Assembly (NCBI GenBank): GCA_900708905.1
Contig: CAADRB010000031.1
Span: forward strand, 476,051-540,050
Length of the DNA stretch: 64,000 bases
Reading direction: 5' to 3'
Origin: Hymenolepis diminuta
Lineage: Eukaryota; Platyhelminthes; Cestoda; Cyclophyllidea; Hymenolepididae
Shown here piece after piece: positions 1 to 10,784 of this stretch. Under the pieces are notes generated by a model. That model was given only the letters and a program-made list of their open reading frames with translations. It did no database searches and was not told the DNA's origin. The position numbers and the translations under genes were made by a program. The first letter of the stretch is position 1, and every line of letters starts with the position of its first letter.

Positions 1-565
1 GCCGTACACTACCCGTTTAATATCGATTGCAGCCCTAAGCTACCGGAGCAATGATGCGAACTCCATGTCATCAGTATGGTAGGTAACATCAGGGCAGGTC
101 ATGGCCAAGGTGAGGCCAACCGCCATTCATCGATGAATCCATTATCTGAAAATTCATATTCAGTCATATTGGACATGAATGTCCGATACTAGCAATAAAT
201 TGTTCAATCTTATATGGCGAAACACAGCAAAATTAAAAGGGAATAAACATATTCCAAATCATGTCGTTAAATGACTCCTAACGACTACACCTTTGTCTTA
301 CCTCCACTCCGTTGTCTGAGTAACTGCAGCCTCTTAAAAGTGTAGAAAAATTCAAGTTTTTATCAGAGCGGTTCTTGCCTACAATATACGCAAGTCTTGA
401 ATGAAATGAGCAGTAAAAATAAGCGTTGTTGCATTGGGGGTTGCAAAATGAAGACGCACGAAATCAAATTGAGCGAATTTCATTAGTTTGACAGCTGTTA
501 TGGCTCATTTTATGTGTCCCATAAATGTGATCTATTAATGATTTGGGATACATTTATTACGATTT
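1..565. other. Gene-free left edge, first ~130 bp more GC-rich
   Basis: No convincing open frame or splice-bounded exon is visible. Roughly the first 130 bases are near 50 percent GC while the rest of the window is about one third GC, so this edge may be the end of a repeat or of a gene lying outside the window. Nothing identifies it. Confidence 0.4.
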
Positions 566-660
566 GCGGCGGTCGTGACCAGATTAACATGCTTGTCTGT
601 TAAGTCAGAGGTTGGGGATTCAATGTCCATTGGTGAGCACTGGTTTAATCTGGCTAATAA
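566..660 (+). repeat. tRNA-derived SINE-like repeat, copy 1
   Basis: This is one of six diverged copies of the same element in the window (the others are at about 2838-2937, 26310-26424, 38986-39111, 53222-53312 and 63937-64000). The copy reads from an A-box-like part (near 570-595) through the shared core GTCTGTTAAGTCAGAGGTT (595-613), a B-box-like GGGGATTCAATGTCC, and the 3' motif CTGGTTTAATCTGG (640-653). The A/B-box spacing suggests a polymerase III, tRNA-derived SINE. Family identity is inferred from eye alignment only. Confidence 0.5.
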
Positions 661-2837
661 ATGGGTTGCAGTATGCGAGTTTCTCTTCAAGTTGGATCCA
701 TAATGCCATCTATCCACCATTAATGAGTGTTTGAATGCGCTTTCATTAATGGGCTTGGGGACGAGATATTGTTGTTTCTGAAACGTGATATAGGTGAATG
801 CGGACTGCTATGTAATCATGGACGCTTTGATAAGCAAAAGGCGCATCCAAAGTAGACTAAGTCCAGAAATGCACACGACGACAATAAGGAAGAGCGTTTT
901 AATTCCAACGTGGAGAGAACGTGAGAAGGTTATGCTGATTTCGCATAAATCGTTAAACCGCGCCTGCCCACTTTGCATTCTACTCGAATTCACATTCGGG
1001 CTTTGACCCTAACATATGACAGCCATTTAAGTCGGCACAGGTCAAAGGTCAGAGCATGATTTTATTACCGACAATAATGGACATCTATATTTTGGGCTAT
1101 TTTTAACTCATGAAATTAGATTACAACAATGGCAGCATGCATGATCGAGGTCATGAGTTCAAATTACGATGATCCAGAACCAGAACAGGTTAACCAGAAG
1201 AAGGAACGAGAATCAACTTTGAATTCAAAGTCGACATCACTCATTCCTTGACTGACTTTATCACCGTTCTAAATAACACAGCAAGAGTGCTGTGGCTATG
1301 TACTAATGAAGAATATGAACTTCCATTAAACTGAACTTCCATTTGTCAAATGACAAACAGTAGAAAAACTTGAATTTCGTGATAAAAAGCGCATTTGAGT
1401 CATGATTTAGTCATTCTGCTGGTCAACGGACTTCAGTAGGGTGTACTAAAATGTCAACGGCCAATATCACAAAATTCCGCACTTCATGTCAAAATCGGCT
1501 TGAGCGAGCCATTGCTAATGGTACGTTGAAGTCCATTGAGCGGAACCTAATTCTATGACTTAATTAAGGACCACTCAACAGTAACCGAACCACTAACGTG
1601 CCTTCTGCACGTCTATGCATTTCAAAGCGGCGAACTAACAATCTTATTCAGTGTATTTTCAGGGCAAACTTAATGGAGAGGATTTACCACTCGCTGTTTC
1701 AACAATTCTAAAAACTCCTTATATGTATTTACGAATTTTTCCTCTTTGGAATTTTACCAATATCTAGAGAAGTACTTCTGTAATATATGTTTGGAAGTTT
1801 TGCATAGACCTGAAACTAATAAATATATGTAGTATTTATAGATACTCATAAACAAAACAAACATTATTCAAAAAATTATTGCATTAAACTGATAAAATTT
1901 TGTATCACTGTTATGATCTGCTCTTCTCTGTAGGATACCGTAACCAACTCCCAGCTTCCTAAGAAATCGCACTAGTTATAACTACATCCCAAAAGTTCCA
2001 TAATGCAAAGAAGGAAGGACACACATTTTCATATCAATATGTCAGTTTATATAACACGCCATTTTTAACCGCACCCTAAATAAATTCATTCGAATAAAAT
2101 TGAAGTTAAAGAAACGGAACTTAAAAGGCGGGAAAATGAAAAATCTTACATACGCGAATTATTTTTGTTGAAAATATGATTTTGTTATATGCATTAACCA
2201 CGCTCAATTTTGGTACGAATTTAACAAAATAAAAAGTTTAAAAATCTCTCCAATTTAATTTATTGCAAAATTATATTTTAAATCATACGTTTGACTTTTC
2301 TACAAACTAATTACTAAAATTTATCTATAAGTTATTTATTTCTTTATTAATATTAAATTGTATTAAAATTTGAGGCAATTAAATTTGCTCCTTTTATTCC
2401 AGTTACAAATGAATGATTGTTGGAGTCATTAATAACTCAGAACATGTTAATTAACTATTTTTTCGAATATTATGTATTAAATAAATAATCCCATTAACTT
2501 TTCCTATTAAACTAAACTAAAACAACATAAATAAGTAATGTTATGCAGCATTAATACAGTTATGCAGTAATGTTATGTTATGAGATTTGCCATTTTGAGA
2601 CATGATTTGACCTTTCACCTTTGACGATACTGTTGCTAAGTAGCTGCTGATTTCAAAAATACTTTTAAAGGCTTGCTTCTGCAATAGCAATTGACAAGCG
2701 TTATTTTTTCACTTTCATATGAAATAATAATAATTCCCAAATCCATGTAGGAGAGCGTTTTCCAATCTTCATCTAGGATAGAGAGTGGCATCATGGAGTC
2801 TCCTGTCGGAGAGATTCGAATTTCGCCACTCCCTATA
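661..2837. other. Gene-free AT-rich stretch
   Basis: No supported gene. Short frames here are of chance length. It contains one perfect 16-bp palindrome at 1216-1231 centred on GAATTC. From about 2,030 onward it is strongly AT-rich. Confidence 0.4.
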
Positions 2838-2937
2838 TAACTAGACTTAACCAGATCATTTCGCTCACTGGGTGTGAGCCAATAGGTATCGGACCTGCCA
2901 CCTTCGAATTGGTAGACGAGCTCCATGACCAATGCTA
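2838..2937 (-). repeat. tRNA-derived SINE-like repeat, copy 2 (minus strand)
   Basis: Read on the minus strand this copy has the best preserved promoter boxes of the family: an A-box-like TAGCATTGGTCATGGAGC near the 5' end and a B-box-like AGGTCCGATACC. These are followed by CACACCCAGTGA and the shared 3' motif CTGGTTAAGTCTAG. A 98-codon open frame (2636-2932, minus) runs straight through it, which is why I do not call that frame a gene. The SINE assignment rests on the boxes and on similarity to the other copies. Confidence 0.5.
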
Positions 2938-5061
2938 TAATTCATGTCCTTAAAGTTACAAATTCAATTTCTTCATCCGAAAAATTTATCTCCCATTCCG
3001 GTCTTATTAACATGGGCTCATGTTAAAACTTCTCAAAATTTAAGTACTACAATTTAAATAAATATTATGGAATATTAGTCTTTCTTCGCTTCTGTATTAA
3101 CAAATGTGGTGATGCTGATTGTGTATTGGCATTGCCCTGGTTCACCATATTTTAATAAACCGATTTAAATTAAGTTAATATATTAAGTATTCTTTCTGTT
3201 GTATTAGTAAGTAGTATTGATAATAGCTTTAACCAATGAGTCTAACTAATTTTATTTGGGATATCGAAAGTATATTTCTCTTTGGAGATACTTAAATGGA
3301 AAGATAAATCATCACATTAATGTCTAATTCAGTTAATTTACCAGGTCGGTACAGACTTAGTAGCATTAGAACACCGCGTAATTGATAAATAAATCCATGA
3401 CATTAAGATGAAATTTGAATGGAAAAGACACCTTAACTGACGACTTAAGCTAAGAATCTATTTAGTCTTATCGTTTATCGGATTCTCAAAAATTGATAAT
3501 TTTTACTAAATTAAATTTATTAAAAGGAGAATTTGCGTGGACTTTCTAATTACTGTGCTTAGAATAATGAGATTTTAATAGGAGCAAAATTTCACTTAAG
3601 GCATTTCAACAAAATAGCCCAGAGTGATCAAAGTTTCCATTTATTCAGTTTAGTAGTGTTACATACAAAGAAATAATATTTTCCCAAAATAATTCTTACA
3701 TGTAAGATTGTTATTTTCCGCTTTTTAATTCCTGCTTCTTTCAATTCCCTTTTATTCAAATGAATTTATTTACTTTACGTTTGCAAATGGCGCATAATAT
3801 AAAGCGACCTATCAATGCGCAAACGTGCGTCTTATTTTGATATATTGGTTTTGGGTCGTTTTGTGTTGTGGTGCTGTCGGGTCGTGCTTGTAACTAGTGC
3901 AATATCTGAGGGAATCTAAGAGACGGTTACGGTATCCGACAAAGAGCTGGTTATAACAAGTAGTTGCTAATTTCAAGAAATATCCTTATTCATGATGTCG
4001 GAATCCAAGTGGTTCACCTAGTTATGCAAAATGGACAAACGTATATTTGAATGAATTATGTTATTGATTTCACCAAGAGTTTACAGTAATAAGATTGACT
4101 TATTAAAATAAAAAACTGAAATTTCTATGACTAGGATTAAATTGATTTCACTATGTTTAACAGAATTACGTACTGGTTGATATGTGGGCTTTGTTTAAAA
4201 TTGCAAATTGAAATGAGGCATTAACACTGAGGAATTCTAACTAGTAAGTACGTGATGTCTCACCATAGTCACATGTAAAAATGCTACAGATATATGCAGC
4301 TCAACAATAGACTGATATGCGTATATTTCGGTAAATTATGTGTTGCCCAAAACTTAACTATAGGTATATTCATAAATTTCCTAGTATGAACCAAACAAAT
4401 AGAGAGTAAGAAGAAAATATAATAACGGAGAGCTCAGTGCTATTGGATAAGGAATATCTTTCGTTGGAGGATGTGTTGTAGAAAATTATCTAAGCGACTG
4501 TAAAGTTCTTCCTGAGCTATTATTCTTCAAAAACTGTACGATATTTACAGAAAAAAACAGAGAGAAGAGAGAACGCTGCTTGAAAAGCTTTATTGAATCC
4601 AAGGAGAGGGATCCGAGAATTGGGATATGGATGCAGTGGGTCTACAGAGGGGCAATTGCATTGTGACTGAAGATCAGCTACCGAGCCAGACGACCGCAAA
4701 CACTCGATCAGTCAGGTCTGACTGATTCAGCATGTGGAATTTCCTGTATTTAGCAGTTCAGGTCATAAGTAGCACAAATTAAGGTCATGCTGACTCACGG
4801 AAGGACGTATATAGGGCATAAAAGTAAAAATTCTCCTGAAATAATTTTGGCAATATAATTGGAAATTTAAATCAGAAATATCACAATGAATGGGGTCACA
4901 ACACATTCATATGACGTTGAGCATGCCAAGTTGTCCATGATGTAGATAATCATATGGGATAAATTAATATAGTCATCTATTCTTTGACCAATGGGAATCC
5001 AACATTGGATTCTAATGTTAAAATCCTGTTTAGCCGAGCACGAATGAAAGAAATGAGTTGA
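2938..5061. other. Gene-free stretch upstream of the secreted-protein cluster
   Basis: I see no supported gene or recognisable repeat. The part next to 5062 is diverged but still alignable with the sequence just upstream of 7690, as expected if both flank old duplicates of the same gene. Confidence 0.35.
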
Positions 5062-5478
5062 GTGCAACTCCGAGTATATAAATGGCCTGACTGAATCGTT
5101 TCTCCCAATGGGTAAAAGTTCACTATCATGTCTCTCCTACTCGTGCTTCTGCATCTCGGCATCTCTGCCGCATTGAGTCTTAACCAAGCGTACGGAAATA
5201 TGAAAGGAGACATCATTGAATCATGCAACTATGGTAGATTTTACGTTGACAGTTCACCAAATAGTGTTGAAATCATGGAAGAACTTGAATGTGAAGCGGG
5301 TTCTATTTTGGATCAGCACGCAAGTCCATCGAACGTGGAAGTAATGCAAGACTGCTGTTGCGACTGCGATTTTTCGGTCACTTATTACTGCAGGTTATGC
5401 GCGGAATGTTGTTGCGCAGCTCCTACAATAGCTGAAATTCTCGTTAGAACTATGCCAGACATTCCAATTGATCTAGCT
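5062..5478 (+). repeat. 417-bp identical duplicate block, donor or sister copy
   Basis: Bases 5062-5478 match 7690-8106 without a visible difference, offset 2628. The block spans TATA box, 5' leader, signal peptide and Cys-rich domain (codons 1-117 of the 5128 gene). Immediately outside it on both sides the two loci are still homologous but clearly diverged. The sharp edges point to recent gene conversion rather than a simple recent tandem duplication; an assembly artefact is the other explanation. Confidence 0.85.
5077..5082 (+). promoter_or_regulatory. TATA box of the 5128 gene
   Basis: TATAAA sits 51 bp before the start codon. A transcription start about 30 bp downstream would leave a leader of about 20 nt. 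The paralogue at 10785 has the same arrangement with a 39-bp gap. Confidence 0.6.
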
Positions 5479-6096
5479 GATGCCCTCATCTTTATGCAAC
5501 CAAACATTGTTCGTCATATAATTGAATCACATTACGATCTGGCTTCTTTAGTAATTTGCGCACACTCGGATACCCTTGCATACATAATCACCAGCACTCC
5601 CGATTTCTCTAAATATTTATCTGGAATGTCGCCATATGCTATATATACCATCCTCCACAAGATTCCCTTCCCTTGCGAATATCTGCAAAGTATTGAAAGA
5701 ATCAGTGCAGAGACAATAGCACATAAAGTTCCAATGTTTGATGAATGTCTTCCGGAGATATCAATGACAACGACTGCACCAACAGAGACTGAAATAACTT
5801 CCGTATCACCTATTGATATAGATTCCCTGTTTGAAGAGGAAGAGTTAGAACAGATGACAGCTAAATTGCCTAACATTAAGAAGTATCTAGGGAAGGTTGA
5901 TCCCGATGCACTGATATCCCTACTCAACAGTTATCCCGATTTTATGACATTTTTCAACAATCTCGATCAAAATTTCATTGAGTTTCTTAATATGTTAAAT
6001 CCTGATGAGTTAGTCTCAACGGATCTACATGGGATATTTTTGGAAATCGCTGGTGATGATACTGCGATTCAGACTTTTGGTAATCTCTTCGCATAA
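5128..6096 (+). CDS. Secreted Cys-rich, helical-repeat protein (member A)
   Basis: A single-exon gene for a 322-residue protein I do not recognise by family name. Residues 1 to about 17 form a typical signal peptide (MSLLLVLLHLGISAALS), so it is probably secreted or vesicular. A Cys-rich patch follows at about 76-96 (four Cys at 76-80, then 88, 91, 94-96). From about 98 the chain consists of short amphipathic helices about 20-24 residues apart, often beginning with P-[DN]-[IF]. A Thr/Ser-rich linker at 212-228 separates two helical parts. The paralogue at 10785 shares PCxYLQSI (182-189 here), the segment ending KLPNI (245-250), the C-terminal FG-x-L, and three Cys (144, 183, 207) at matching spacing. 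Promoter, ATG and poly(A) signal are all in place. The function is unknown; an extracellular or host- or tegument-facing role is only inference from the signal peptide and rapid divergence. Confidence 0.85.
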   Translation: MSLLLVLLHLGISAALSLNQAYGNMKGDIIESCNYGRFYVDSSPNSVEIMEELECEAGSILDQHASPSNVEVMQDCCCDCDFSVTYYCRLCAECCCAAPTIAEILVRTMPDIPIDLADALIFMQPNIVRHIIESHYDLASLVICAHSDTLAYIITSTPDFSKYLSGMSPYAIYTILHKIPFPCEYLQSIERISAETIAHKVPMFDECLPEISMTTTAPTETEITSVSPIDIDSLFEEEELEQMTAKLPNIKKYLGKVDPDALISLLNSYPDFMTFFNNLDQNFIEFLNMLNPDELVSTDLHGIFLEIAGDDTAIQTFGNLFA

Positions 6097-6142
6097 TTAA
6101 TTATAAATTTTGCACCGTATCTTTTGATTGATAATATTTTTC

Positions 6143-6148
6143 AATAAA
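6143..6148 (+). terminator. Poly(A) signal of the 5128 gene
   Basis: AATAAA lies 46 nt after the stop codon, followed by a T-rich stretch. This fits a short 3' UTR. Confidence 0.6.
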
Positions 6149-7689
6149 AGTTTTTATATTTACCTTTACGTTGTTCTTGCTTTGCGATTTTAAATCAGAT
6201 GTTTTATCGTTAATTTGTGCAATATTATGCTGCCCAGAATATTTACGATATGTAAGACCCTTCTCCGTCTATTTCACACTTTTTATATCGGATCAAGTCC
6301 GGATTTATTAGTGAAATTAAAACATTGCCAATATTCTGTTTAAAGATCTGCTTTAACAGTTTAAAATTTCAAAAATCCAGTTTTAAACAAAAATCAGTTT
6401 GGTTTTCTAAGGGGTAGCTTTTAGGCTCTGCTATATTTAAAATGTCCGCTGTATACGTGGGTACAAAAAGACTCAAATGAATCAGACTAACATGACAAAC
6501 GATTCTCTGAAATTAACTTGTCAGCAAGCTCTGACTACTGCAGACATGATTTCATCCAGGAATCTTGAGATCAAATCATGAAAATTGAACTTCGAAAAAA
6601 TCAGTGACCTAATCTCCTTTCGAGAAAGTGGACATTTCAAACAAGCTAAAACTTCGTTTTTGTACTTTTATTTAACTTAACACTTCAGTTCTCACTGAAC
6701 TATTCTGTTAATTCGCATGTTCCTATTAATAAAATCGGCTAAAACACTCTCACATGCCTTAGACAGTATTAATAAAGCAGCCTTTTCAATCCATCATCAT
6801 ACGCATGGGATAGCTCAATGTCAGCAAGTTCTCGAAGATATTTTCTGTCCACAACTTATAATAAAAGGAAAACATGCAACATGCCAATTAACTGTTGTCC
6901 GTTTTAAATAAGTTTTGAGAAGAGTAGTATTTTTGTCTATGTACGAGTTCCCATTTAAATTGCAATCTGTGTATTATTTATCAGTGACCATTTCTTTCAC
7001 GTAAAAATTCATCTTCCCACATACGTCTTCCCTTTGCTTGTAGGACTATATATATATATACACTAAACAGGTATTCATTCTTTATGCTCACGAACGACTC
7101 GAGAACACCGACGAAAAAGGCAAATATGAAGCAGTTACAGTAAGTGGACTTGGAATGCATATTCTGTTTTTGAAGCTGATACGAATTCGGAACATTGTAT
7201 TTATTGAAGCAAAATATTCAAGCATAAAATTTAATTACCATCTGTCCGTTCATTATTTGAAAAAAACCTATGCGCTCAAAATAATACAAAAATGAGGTCC
7301 AGTCTAACTGGATCAGGCCAAACCAAGTCAGAAAGAAGTCATGTGTGATTGAAAGAAAGCAGATGTCGGTAAAATTCCATTGGCATAGCAATTACACCAA
7401 ATCGATAATAGTGTCCCAATTGAAAATCTGGGGTTCAATGACGTCAAGGCTAATACATGAATTTGCATAACTTTGTCTAGCTGGGAAATGTAGAAAAGTT
7501 CTCATTAATATTGATAGGTGACATTTTAGGAATGATGAAATAGCATTACAGATGTAGACGCTCACGTCACAAATGAATAATGATAAACAGACCGCTATGA
7601 TGACAAGTTCTTTAATGAACAAAAATTTTGCAATTTAAGTTTATGATGAGAGCATGTTCACCCGATCGTAAACGAATGCAAAGGACTGG
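6149..7689. other. Intergenic stretch between gene A and its pseudogene
   Basis: No supported gene. It holds a short (TA)n run near 7047-7061 and a perfect cAMP-response-element palindrome TGACGTCA at 7439-7446, about 310 bp upstream of the pseudogene ATG. Confidence 0.35.
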
Positions 7690-8106
7690 GTGCAACTCCG
7701 AGTATATAAATGGCCTGACTGAATCGTTTCTCCCAATGGGTAAAAGTTCACTATCATGTCTCTCCTACTCGTGCTTCTGCATCTCGGCATCTCTGCCGCA
7801 TTGAGTCTTAACCAAGCGTACGGAAATATGAAAGGAGACATCATTGAATCATGCAACTATGGTAGATTTTACGTTGACAGTTCACCAAATAGTGTTGAAA
7901 TCATGGAAGAACTTGAATGTGAAGCGGGTTCTATTTTGGATCAGCACGCAAGTCCATCGAACGTGGAAGTAATGCAAGACTGCTGTTGCGACTGCGATTT
8001 TTCGGTCACTTATTACTGCAGGTTATGCGCGGAATGTTGTTGCGCAGCTCCTACAATAGCTGAAATTCTCGTTAGAACTATGCCAGACATTCCAATTGAT
8101 CTAGCT
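7690..8106 (+). repeat. 417-bp identical duplicate block, second copy
   Basis: Second copy of 5062-5478, identical by eye, including TATAAA at 7705-7710. It ends at the point where about 100 bp of the sister gene (about 5479-5578) is missing here, so the block edge coincides with a deletion junction. Confidence 0.85.
7705..7710 (+). promoter_or_regulatory. TATA box copied with the duplicate block
   Basis: TATAAA 51 bp before the ATG at 7756, identical to gene A. The pseudogene could therefore still be transcribed. Confidence 0.5.
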
Positions 8107-8606
8107 TATACGTACCAGCACACCCGATTTATCCAAAAGTCGAATTACGACTGCGGCAATCTATTCTATTCCCCTAGGAATAAAAAGTATTTCTATTTTT
8201 AGCGTTTTTGACTCTTTGAAAGAGAGGTTATTGAAGCTGTTGTGGTTAAAGTCCTAATATTTGAAGAATGTCTTCCGATGAGAGTATTAATGATGGCACT
8301 TTTACCAACTACAACAACTTAGCACTACGGTGCTAGTGAAATGATTGTACTAGCACTGGCAAATGTAGGTCTCCTATTCAAAATGGGAGAGTTTTAGTAG
8401 ATGAAGGCTAAACTCCCTAAAATCTTGATTCAGTGTTCTCTCTTTGTAGCACTTACCCTGGTTTTATGGATGACTCCAATAGCATGGATGAAGAGTTTCA
8501 TCAGTGATACGTTGGGCTCCAGGAATAAGAAAAGCATATTAACGAAAATTTTTGCTGATTTTATCTTGATTAAAACCTTTGATAATCAACTCATATTAGA
8601 ATTACT
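7756..8606 (+). pseudogene. Decayed paralogue of gene A with a pristine 5' half
   Basis: The first 117 codons are identical to the 5128 gene. About 100 bp is then missing, and the remainder is a badly eroded version of the gene A 3' half. Traceable blocks are CACCCGATTTATCC (compare CTCCCGATTTCTCT in A), GAAGAATGTCTTCCG, GATGAAGGCTAAACTCCC (compare GATGACAGCTAAATTGCC) and a final ACCTTTGATAATC (compare ACTTTTGGTAATC). Frameshifts and stops break the helical domain. The surviving open frame stops at 8202 and would give a 148-residue secreted protein keeping the signal peptide and Cys-rich domain plus 31 unrelated residues. Whether this shortened product is made is unknown. I call it a pseudogene because the 3' half lacks purifying selection. 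Confidence 0.75.
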
Positions 8607-8639
8607 TGAAAATTTTTATTTTTCCATTGTATAGATAAC

Positions 8640-10740
8640 CTAAATAAATAATTATTCGTACTTTGTTTTCTTGCATCTTCTGCGTGGCTTATCGGAAAAA
8701 GAACAAGGAGTAAAAGGGGCTATGACTGTTCCCATTACTTTACAATAAATGCTATATTTCTTAAATCTCGTAATATTTCAGATTGATGCATGAAAACGGG
8801 TTAATATATTTATTACATATTCTATGCTTAAGGTGAATTATGATAAGCTTGGTTTCTAAATATGCTTTTGTTATGAAAATATAATTTACCTGAAATGTAG
8901 GACCCGTACGACAATAATCCATTTCACTTTGCTGATTTTCAGACTGTTGACTCAAATTTCAATTTTATTCAACTTTGAACTCCATTCCTGAAATCACCTA
9001 TGTAGTCTTGATCTCTGGAATTTTACTAGATACACCAGATACTAGTTATTTATACCGTTCAAAGTGGACCTACCAGCATAACTTTTGAATTCACGAATAA
9101 TTGTGTCGGCTTAATGGAACTGACGATCTTATAATTGTTGTAACTTTTCACTCATATTAACTATCATCCTCACAGCTTTAAAGATGAGAGTGGCGTTATC
9201 ATCTAATCCTGAAATAAGACTTTTTAATTTCTTCTGCCATCAGATGAATTTTAACAAGTTTTTGGAGATTAAGAAAATGAAAAAATGAAATCATACCATC
9301 ACTGTTAAAAGTCTATATCGAATGCAGTTGTTACTCAAACGCCTTTGGAAATTCATAGAGCGTCGTAAATTATTCAAAGCCATAAAGATCTATCTAGCAT
9401 ATAAATATTAACTCGTTTGTAACAGCAATATGTATTTTGCGGCCATTTAACAAATTTTAAAAACTATCCATCACTGTGTTCAAGTTGCCTATTCGAAACG
9501 ATTACTTGGCTTAATGATATTTACCAATTAGGTGTATCTTAGTGATCGTATACTCTAGGATATCTAGGAATAGATCATACCCTAGGCTATGTCCATATTA
9601 CCAGGTTAGCTTGCATGCGTTAGTGACAACAAATTATTAACGGTATATTTGAAAATCTCTGATAGTAGAAAGCTGTGGTATTCAGATGGCTTATTGTGCT
9701 ACGTTGCAACCAACTTTTGAGAAGCCGTCCAGAAACCAAATCATATTCAATCCCTTTTAATTGGCGTATGACGTCATTATGATGTCAGTGCGTAAGATGG
9801 TCAATGCGAAACTAGTGTCAACATCAGCTTCAGTGGATGAGTCAATTTTAAAAGAAAGGGGAATAAGTCGTTTTGGGTCAATCCAAAATTGAATTTGGCT
9901 AATACAGCAGATAACTCCTCAGGTCACGGAGAATCTTTAATATCGAAATAGGGAATTCAGGCCAGAATGATTCAATCTCAAAATATTCAAGCGAAAGGGC
10001 TTACAAAACTGAAACAGGTCATTCATCCAAAGAAATTTAATAAGAATTTATTGAAAGTTGAAATTGAAATGCCATGCTGAAATAGATATGGCCTACATTT
10101 ATTTCAATAATCTATTTTTCACTAACATAAAAACTTAGATATACAAAACATTTAATCCTGGTAGAACCAACTAAAAATCCAAGGTTCATAATGTAAATCT
10201 AATAATTACAAAATGATTGAGAGCTAATATCATATACAGACGTTCAGACTTTTAAAAACGTGCATTAGCAGAAGATTACTTAGGTGTCTATGAAATCAAT
10301 CCAGTTTGAAGACTTAAAGATATGAAAATATACTCATGTATTCATTGAGTGTTGCCACTTATATTCTATGAAAACGTCCATTTGGAAAGCAATTACAAAA
10401 TTTCGAAATTCCTAAATAATCATGTTTGATGGATGATGATTAAATTCTTAACATTTGGTCGTAATAACTGGAATTAAATGACCGTTTTCATTAAGCTTAA
10501 CCTCTAAATGCAAGGTTTGCATAGAGTCAGAGTACTTTTTTTAGCACAGGACTTTTTAAATAAATATTTCGATAGTACAGTATTCGATAATTATCTAAAA
10601 CGTAATAATTTTCCTAAAGATCCGAGTTTTCGTTATTTTCTCTTCCTACACATATGCAAATTCCCCTATTGGCTTTAATTGACCAATCAGATAGGCGTTT
10701 TGAAAAGAAAGCCAGCCAATCATGATTCAGACACCCCATA
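8640..10740. other. Intergenic stretch
   Basis: No supported gene. There is a second TGACGTCA palindrome at 9769-9776, about 1 kb upstream of the 10785 gene. Open frames here have chance length. Confidence 0.35.
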
Positions 10741-10745
10741 TTGTG

Positions 10746-10751
10746 TATAAA
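10746..10751 (+). promoter_or_regulatory. TATA box of the 10785 gene
   Basis: TATAAA 39 bp before the ATG, the same layout as gene A. Confidence 0.6.
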
Positions 10752-10784
10752 TCAGCAATTGTGAGCGTTCACTTTCGTTAAACC

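Noticed and set aside
2636..2932. Protein-like 98-codon minus-strand frame
   Set aside because: Its upstream third is a SINE-like repeat shared with other loci, and the length is expected by chance.
5532..5927. 131-codon minus-strand frame inside gene A
   Set aside because: It is the antisense shadow of the secreted-protein gene, which has promoter, signal peptide and paralogue support.
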